Part shown: positions 59,328 through 64,000 of the stretch, in pieces | Position numbering within the stretch: the stretch's first letter is position 1 | Layout: every line of letters starts with the position of its first letter | Origin: CAZOBJ01 sp964577825 | GTDB lineage: Bacteria; Planctomycetota; SZUA-567; JAFGNG01 | Reading direction: 5' to 3' | DNA length: 64,000 nt | Assembly: GCA_964577825.1 (NCBI GenBank) | Contig: CAZOBJ010000004.1 | Span: 1 to 64,000, forward strand | Translations under genes and position numbers: made by a program | The notes under the pieces: model-generated | Told to the model about the DNA's origin: nothing | What the model saw: only the letters and a program-made list of their open reading frames with translations | Database searches by the model: none

Positions 59328-60775
59328 GCGGGCGCCGCGCCGCGCTGGTGCTCCTGACGGCCGTGTGGGCATGCGCGCCGGTGCCGGCCGATCCGGGCAC
59401 CTGGCCGAGCCTGCGCGACGGGTCCGACGCCAACGCGACCTGCACCTGGCCGGGACCGGACCCGGCGCCGGACATCCGCGAGTGGCACTTCACCCACAAG
59501 GGGGGCCGGCGGTACAAGATGGGCCTGGCCGTGTGGGCCTCGCCCGCGCTCGCGATTGTGCAGGGCCGGCCCATGGCCTTCATCGGCGGGTATGGACAGA
59601 CCCTGCACGCGCTGGACCTGGCCGCGAAGGAGCGAATCTGGTTCAAAATCACCAACGGAGAGATCGGCACCGCGCCCGCGGTGGGCCGCGCGGACGGGCG
59701 GCAGGTGGTGTACTGGGGCTCGGCGGACCGCTGGGTGTACGCGCACGACGCGGCGACCGGCCGGCGGGTCTGGTCGCGCGAGCTCGTGGCGCCCAGCCCG
59801 ACCATGGCCGCGGCGCAGGTCTCCAGCCCCCTGCTGCACGAGGGCACGATGTATATCGCCTGCTTTGTGCATGACCGCGCCCTGGCCCGCAACAAGCAGG
59901 TCGCGCGCCTGTACGCCCTGGACATGGCCACGGGCGAGGTGCGCTGGTCGCGGGTCGTGTCGAACGGGCCCGTGAGCTCGCCCGTGGGCCGGGATCTGGA
60001 CAATCGGTTCCATCTGTGGATCGCCGCGCGCAAGGGCCTGCTGCAGTGCTTCGACGTCTCCGGCGAGCGCCCGGTGCGGCGATGGACCTACCAGATCGCG
60101 CACGAGGTCTTCGGCAGCCCTGCGGTCGAGCCCGATGGAGACGAGCCGCTCCTGTTCCTGGGCAGCAAGTTCGGCAACCTGAACGCGATCAACGCGCGCA
60201 CGGGCCAGCGGGTGTGGAACCGGATGGCCGGCAACTGGATCGACAACACCGCGTGCCTGGCCGCGGTGGACGGCGAGCGGGTGGTGTTCGTGGGCTCCCA
60301 TGACTACAAGGTCTACGCCTTTCGCGCGCGAGACGGGAAGGAACTGTGGAGCCGGCCCTTGGGCGGCGAGGTGTACTCCGCGCCCTGCTTCTTTCGCGAA
60401 TCCGCGGGCCCGGCCATCGCCGTAAGCGCCCTGGACGACCACCTGTACGTGCTCGACGCGCGCACGGGCGAGATCCGCACAAGCTACTTCACCGGCAGGC
60501 CCATCTGGGACAAGGTGCCCAAGGGCGAGACCCTATGGGGCTCGCCCGTCGCGTTCCAGGCTGGCGACCAGACGGCCGTGGTGCACGGCTCGTTCAACGA
60601 CACGGTGTACGTGTTGCCCCTGGAGGGCGAGGTGAGCCTGCGCGCCCAGGCGCGAAGCTCTGCCGAGCTTTGGTGGGGACTGCTGGTTGTGCTGGGCTTG
60701 TTTCTGGGCGTGGTGCTTCCGGTGGTCCTGTGGTGGCCGGGGCCTGCGCGCGGTCAGGGCGCGGTTCGGGAATGA
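59324..60775 (+). CDS. membrane-anchored PQQ-like beta-propeller (system gene 10)
   Basis: A 483-residue exported protein: signal peptide (AALVLLTAVWACAPVPA), a seven- or eight-bladed propeller of PQQ-like repeats (FIGGYGQTLHALDLAAKERI, VYWGSADRWVYAHDAATGRR, LYALDMATGEVRWS, FVGSHDYKVYAFRARDGKEL), and a C-terminal helix (WGLLVVLGLFLGVVLPVVLW) as anchor. No conserved quinone-binding residues are evident, so it may be a structural scaffold. Starts with GTG in a GTGA overlap. It is the last gene; the next gene to the right is on the other strand after 24 bp. Confidence 0.82.
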   Translation: MSGRRAALVLLTAVWACAPVPADPGTWPSLRDGSDANATCTWPGPDPAPDIREWHFTHKGGRRYKMGLAVWASPALAIVQGRPMAFIGGYGQTLHALDLAAKERIWFKITNGEIGTAPAVGRADGRQVVYWGSADRWVYAHDAATGRRVWSRELVAPSPTMAAAQVSSPLLHEGTMYIACFVHDRALARNKQVARLYALDMATGEVRWSRVVSNGPVSSPVGRDLDNRFHLWIAARKGLLQCFDVSGERPVRRWTYQIAHEVFGSPAVEPDGDEPLLFLGSKFGNLNAINARTGQRVWNRMAGNWIDNTACLAAVDGERVVFVGSHDYKVYAFRARDGKELWSRPLGGEVYSAPCFFRESAGPAIAVSALDDHLYVLDARTGEIRTSYFTGRPIWDKVPKGETLWGSPVAFQAGDQTAVVHGSFNDTVYVLPLEGEVSLRAQARSSAELWWGLLVVLGLFLGVVLPVVLWWPGPARGQGAVRE

Positions 60776-60799
60776 TCCGCGGGCGCGTCCGGACCGAGG

Positions 60800-60994
60800 T
60801 CAGGCTACGGCGTAGTCGACCCGCGGCGCTTCGACGCGGGGCGCGCGGTCCCGCAGGGCCCGGGCCTCGCGCAGGGCGCGGGCCAGGCACTCGGGGCAAT
60901 AGCCGTGGCTTACGCGGCTCGGGTCTGCGGGCGCAGCGTGGATCCAGTGTTTGCCCTGCGCCAGACGGCCGCATACACAACAGACGCACTGCAT
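60800..60994 (-). CDS. small zinc-ribbon protein related to C-terminal domains of response regulators
   Basis: A 64-residue protein: MQCVCCVCGRLAQGKHW, then SHGYCPECLARAL. The pattern CxxC...GxW...SHGxCPxCL is that of the short zinc-binding tail found at the end of many bacterial response regulators and histidine kinases (CSxCKxIRDxxGxW...FSHGICPxC). AGAAGGAGGACC gives a very good ribosome-binding site for the ATG at 60994. It is separated from the response-regulator gene by 62 bp on the same strand, so the two may be the split parts of one signalling protein. Confidence 0.75.
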   Translation of the reverse strand: MQCVCCVCGRLAQGKHWIHAAPADPSRVSHGYCPECLARALREARALRDRAPRVEAPRVDYAVA

Positions 60995-61056
60995 GTTGGG
61001 TCCTCCTTCTACATCCATTAGCGGCGCCCCGCGGGGCGACTTGAGCCACACCCCCG

Positions 61057-62121
61057 TCAAAACCCGAGATTGGCGAGCCGGCGGACCTCGCGGCGCGCGA
61101 GCCCGTAGATGCGGAAGATCCGGTCGTTCACCTGTTCGAGGGCCTGCTCGGCCGGCGGGGTGTGCGGCCCGGTCTCCACGGTCTCCACGAGCGAGGCGAT
61201 CTCTTCCTGCACGGAGGGTTCGGGCACGGCCACAGGCAGCCCCTGGAGATCCACGGTGCGCAGCATGGTGGCCAGGTTGTCGTGCTCGGGCAGGGGCCGG
61301 ATGCGCCGCAGGAAGAAGTCCATGAGCCGGCTGTTGAGGAGCGCGGCCACGTACCTGCGGTCCAGGCCCTTGGCCGGCACCACGCCGTAGACGCCGCCGT
61401 TGATGAACATGGCGCCGTAGTCGACCGCTGCGACAAGCGGCGGGGCGCTGCGGCGGACCACGACCTTGAGACTGCGCAACAGGTCCTCGTCCGGCACCCG
61501 AAGAAGCTGGCGGCGGTCGTAGCGCACGTGCGTTCCGGTGTACAGGATCTCGAACGAGCGCACGTCCGTCTCCACGAGCACGGGCTGCCAGGGCGGTCCG
61601 CGCCGGGCCTCGGCGAGCTGGGTGTGCGCGTCGCGCGGGGTGAGCCCGGCGAACACCTCGGCTACGTCCCCGAGGGTGCGGGTCTCCTCCAGGATGCGCG
61701 CGAACGCTTCGCGCAGCGGCTTGGGCGCCTGTAGGCCGGGAGGGCGCTCGTCCGCCTCCGGGCGCACCAGTCCCTTGACCCTGCGGGCCAGCGCGTCCGG
61801 GGTGAAGGGCTTGTGCAACAGGGCGGTGGCCCCGGCCTCGAGCAGGCTCTCGGTCGTGGACATGTCCGCGCGCTCGCACAGCACCAGGATCGGCATTTCT
61901 TTCAGGCCCTGGATCTTGCGAAGCGCTTTGCACACCGCCCCGGCCGGCGCGTCGGGCGCGTCCTCGTCCAGGATCGTGGCCTGGGGGTGTTCGGTGCGGG
62001 CCTGGTCCACCCCGTCGAGCGCGGTGGAGGCGAACAGGACCTGAAAGCCTTCCACGCGCAGACGCCGGCGAAGCCGGTCTCGCAAAGGGGTGTCGTCTTG
62101 GATGAGCAAAACCTTGGGCAT
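61057..62121 (-). CDS. response regulator receiver fused to a TaqI-like DNA target-recognition domain
   Basis: A 354-residue protein. Residues 1-120 are a receiver domain: acidic pair Asp9-Asp10, phospho-site Asp52 in TILDEDAPD, and Lys104 in LLHKPFTPDAL. The usual Thr/Ser of the switch is Cys82. Residues ~175-354 look like the C-terminal specificity domain of TaqI-type restriction-modification enzymes: ILYTGTHVRYDRRQLLRVPD, LKVVVRRSAPPLVAAVDYGA, GLDRRYVAALLNSRLMDFFL, LPVAVPEPSVQEEIASLVE, and the end EQVNDRIFRIYGLARREVRR. The ATG at 62121 has GGGAGG eight bases before; an upstream ATG at 62199 would add residues without a motif. No methyltransferase gene is nearby. Probably a DNA-binding regulator. 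Confidence 0.82.
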   Translation of the reverse strand: MPKVLLIQDDTPLRDRLRRRLRVEGFQVLFASTALDGVDQARTEHPQATILDEDAPDAPAGAVCKALRKIQGLKEMPILVLCERADMSTTESLLEAGATALLHKPFTPDALARRVKGLVRPEADERPPGLQAPKPLREAFARILEETRTLGDVAEVFAGLTPRDAHTQLAEARRGPPWQPVLVETDVRSFEILYTGTHVRYDRRQLLRVPDEDLLRSLKVVVRRSAPPLVAAVDYGAMFINGGVYGVVPAKGLDRRYVAALLNSRLMDFFLRRIRPLPEHDNLATMLRTVDLQGLPVAVPEPSVQEEIASLVETVETGPHTPPAEQALEQVNDRIFRIYGLARREVRRLANLGF

Positions 62122-62260
62122 GTCCAGGTGCCTCCCGCGGCCGCGGCGCACCCGCAGGTGCCGGAACAGGGCCGTCTCACCAAGCGTCAGCACAGACATC
62201 ACCGGTCTCCGTGGTCCGGACGCGCCCATCGGCCGAAGATCGCGACGCGCGGCCGGTTGC

Positions 62261-62305
62261 ATCCTACTAGGATTATCGGCCATACGGGATCGGTGATGCA
62301 GGCAA
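62261..62305 (-). promoter_or_regulatory. candidate promoter and palindromic operator of the receiver-recognition gene
   Basis: On the - strand TTGCCT, 15 bp spacer, TATGGC. The perfect palindrome ATCCTA-C-TAGGAT lies at 62261-62273, a few bases downstream of the -10, where a repressor would block transcription. It is the sort of site a self-regulating DNA-binding protein would use. Confidence 0.35.
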
Positions 62306-62311
62306 GTTCGG

Positions 62312-63124
62312 CTATCGCGCTCCGGTGCGCAGGCGGCGCACCGCGGTCTCCACGTCCGTCTGCACGAGCAGGCTCTCGCCCACGAGCGCCGCGGCGACAC
62401 CCGCCTCGGCCAAACGGCGCAAGTCCTGCGCAGAGGTGATGCCGCTCTCCGCGACCACGGGCACGGTCTCGGGGATGCGCGCGCGCAGGCGGTAGGTGGT
62501 CTGCACGTCCACCACGAAGGTGTCCAGGTCGCGGTTGTTCACGCCGATGAGCGGCGCCTGGGCTGCGAGCGCCACCTCAAGGTCCGCCTCGTCGTGGATC
62601 TCCGTCAGGGGTGTGAGGCCCAGCGCCACGGCGGCCTGCAACAGCGCTTCCAGGTCCTTGCGGGCGAGCATCCGGGCGATACAGAGCACTGCGTCCGCTC
62701 CGGCGGCCCGGGCCTCTGCGACCTGGGCCGGATGCAGCAGGAAGTCCTTGCGCAACACGGGCAGGGCGCTGGCCGCTCTCGCCTGACGCAAATCGTTGAG
62801 CGACCCCTGGAAATAGGTCTCGTCCGTGAGGCAGCTGAGGGCCGCCGCGCCCCCGCGCGTATAGGCCGCGGCGAGCGCGGTCGGGTCGAAGTCCTTGCGC
62901 AACAGGCCTTTGGAGGGACTGGTGTGCTTGATCTCCGCGATGATCCGTACGTCCGGTCCCGTGGCAATCGCGCGGAAGAAGTCGCGCGGCGGATCCGTTC
63001 GCGAGGCCTCGCGCGCTCGTTCGAAAAGGGCTTGCTCCGAGGTCCGGGCCAGGAGGCGCGCGATCTCCTCTTGCTTCGTCGCCTGGATGCGGCCCAGGAT
63101 GGGCGGCAGGGGCCGGTCGGCCAT
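62312..63124 (-). CDS. trpC: indole-3-glycerol-phosphate synthase
   Basis: A 270-residue TIM-barrel enzyme of tryptophan synthesis. Motifs: RIIAEIKHTSPSKGLLRKDF, LSCLTDETYFQGS, LPVLRKDFLLHPAQV, DAVLCIARML, IGVNNRDLDTF and VVAESGITSAQDLRRLAEAG. Start at the ATG with GGGGGGAACC upstream. The stop of the upstream gene (63127) is only 2 bp from this start, so it is coupled to the DUF3604 gene and not to a trp gene. In contrast to many genomes, trpC and trpD are 17 kb apart here. Confidence 0.96.
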   Translation of the reverse strand: MADRPLPPILGRIQATKQEEIARLLARTSEQALFERAREASRTDPPRDFFRAIATGPDVRIIAEIKHTSPSKGLLRKDFDPTALAAAYTRGGAAALSCLTDETYFQGSLNDLRQARAASALPVLRKDFLLHPAQVAEARAAGADAVLCIARMLARKDLEALLQAAVALGLTPLTEIHDEADLEVALAAQAPLIGVNNRDLDTFVVDVQTTYRLRARIPETVPVVAESGITSAQDLRRLAEAGVAAALVGESLLVQTDVETAVRRLRTGAR

Positions 63125-63126
63125 GG

Positions 63127-64000
63127 TCAGGTTCCCCCCCACACAGGACTGGACCACGCCATGTCGCCCGTGGCTGTGAGTACGCGCACATACGCCCACT
63201 CGTCGGGCCCCAGGGGTTCGATGTCGCGCGTGGCCTGCACCACGCGCGGGTCCTCATCCGGGGTGAGCGTGAGCGCACGCTCCCCGCCGCGCACGAGCGC
63301 GGCCTCGCGCACCCCGTCCTCGGATGCGGCGCGCACGGTCAGGGTGCTCTTGCCCGCCGCGTTGTCAAAGGTCGCGTCCAGATAGATACGCCGCCGGGTG
63401 GTGGCATAGGTCCGGTGGGTCTGGATCGCGTCGTACACGGCCTCGCGCGTGAGCGCAGGAACGACCGCGGCCGTGAATCCCTGCGGATGCATCATGCCGA
63501 ACAGCTCGAAATAGCGCCCCTGCTCGGAGGTGAGGTCGTCGCCCGGCCGTCCGTCATGGATGTCGCCGCCGCCCACGAATCCGAATCGGTAGCCGCGATT
63601 CAGCGCGTCGACCACGTGTCGGCCGGCTCGTTCGCCCCGGTTGAATCGGATCGGGCGCGGATTGCCCTGCTCGGCCGGGCATTCGCTGTTGCCCCACACC
63701 GAGTAGATTTCCACGGCCTTCTCGAACTGCGGGTTCCAGCCGTGGCTCCAGTCTGCGCCCAAGGGGGCGCTCGCGGTGTGGTGCGGAATGACCAGCGCCT
63801 CCACGCCCCGGAGTTTGTCCCACAGCTTGTCCAGGGTGTCGGCGCCCGGGTCGCGCGAGCGCAGGATGGGCCCATCGTCGCCGCGGAAGTAAATGTTGCG
63901 ATGTCCGAAGTTGCCGGCCCCGTCGGGCCAGTTGTGGCTCGTCCATTCCTGGCCGACCAGGGTCGGGAACCGGCCGGGCTCGTTGAAGGCGTTCGTGACC
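63127..64000 (-). CDS. DUF3604/PHP-like protein (5' end outside window)
   Basis: An open frame of 290 codons running from the right edge to the stop at 63127. Segments such as FPTLVGQEWTSHNWPDGAGN, GHRNIYF, VEALVIPHHTASAPLG, AVEIYSVWGNSEC, and GFVGGGDIHDGRPGDDL show the metal-binding His/Asp pattern of DUF3604 proteins, which resemble PHP-type phosphoesterases. Two metal sites (HHT and GGGDIHD) are visible. Its N-terminus and any signal peptide lie outside. Family members are unstudied hydrolases that often accompany sulfatase-rich genomes. The C-terminal ~80 residues are beta-rich. Confidence 0.7.
   Translation of the reverse strand, partial: VTNAFNEPGRFPTLVGQEWTSHNWPDGAGNFGHRNIYFRGDDGPILRSRDPGADTLDKLWDKLRGVEALVIPHHTASAPLGADWSHGWNPQFEKAVEIYSVWGNSECPAEQGNPRPIRFNRGERAGRHVVDALNRGYRFGFVGGGDIHDGRPGDDLTSEQGRYFELFGMMHPQGFTAAVVPALTREAVYDAIQTHRTYATTRRRIYLDATFDNAAGKSTLTVRAASEDGVREAALVRGGERALTLTPDEDPRVVQATRDIEPLGPDEWAYVRVLTATGDMAWSSPVWGGT

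Noticed and set aside
1..64000. tRNA or rRNA genes, CRISPR arrays, insertion sequences
   Set aside because: No T-loop-like GGTTCGAATCC tracts in a cloverleaf context, no regular repeat-spacer series, and no transposase motif were found by eye on either strand.

Overview
The window is one very high-GC stretch of a Gram-negative-type bacterial chromosome: an outer-membrane barrel protein ending in Phe, lipoproteins, signal peptides and SurA/PrsA-like chaperone are all visible. Several families present (DUF6259 glycosidase-like, DUF4954, DUF3352-like exported proteins, many sulfatases, zinc-finger plus PQQ-propeller proteins, DUF3604) are typical of Planctomycetes/Lentisphaerae/Kiritimatiellae, Hydrogenedentes and related lineages. 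A member of the PVC or a neighbouring phylum is my inference; no rRNA or marker gene here settles it. Both ends cut through genes. No tRNA, rRNA, CRISPR array or insertion sequence was seen.

Left third (1-21760): a partial DUF6259 protein (-), a small membrane protein with fabD (+), a coupled three-gene operon of DUF3352-like exported proteins (-), then a long + run. That run holds an acyl-carrier protein with an ADP-forming acyl-CoA synthetase; an amino-sugar operon (nagB, DUF4954 beta-helix protein, ROK-type kinase); a cold-shock gene with a structured leader and a clear terminator; and a GYD protein, a sulfatase, a small conserved protein and an SLC12-like cotransporter.

Middle (21869-49369): carbohydrate and sulfate-ester catabolism (GH32, two more sulfatases, acetyl-xylan-esterase-like hydrolase, MDR dehydrogenase, amidohydrolase). 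Next come a membrane-tethered isoaspartyl methyltransferase with a SpeE-like membrane protein, and an operon coding for a PQQ propeller, a zinc-finger/TPR protein and a rhomboid-TPR protein. They are followed by ald, a PpiC-type isomerase, a strongly expressed acidic porin-like protein with a long leader, trpD, queC, a GDT1-ferritin-like fusion, a PflX-type radical SAM protein, a Mth938-like protein and a SagB-type oxidoreductase.

Right end (49618-60775): ten tightly packed + genes form the most interesting system here. They encode two exported proteins, a membrane polyferredoxin, a 2-hydroxyacyl-CoA-dehydratase/double-cubane-type reductase with its ATP-dependent activator, a complete WtpABC-like oxyanion ABC transporter, a second membrane polyferredoxin and a membrane-anchored PQQ propeller. 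I read it as an ATP-driven low-potential reduction system served by its own electron-delivery membrane proteins and its own oxyanion uptake. Downstream on the - strand are a small zinc-ribbon protein, an unusual response regulator whose output resembles the DNA-target-recognition domain of TaqI-like restriction-modification enzymes, trpC, and a partial DUF3604 protein.

Many intergenic regions carry a recurrent sigma-70-like signature (TTG-led -35 box, 15-18 bp spacer, -10 box close to TATACT or TATAAT).
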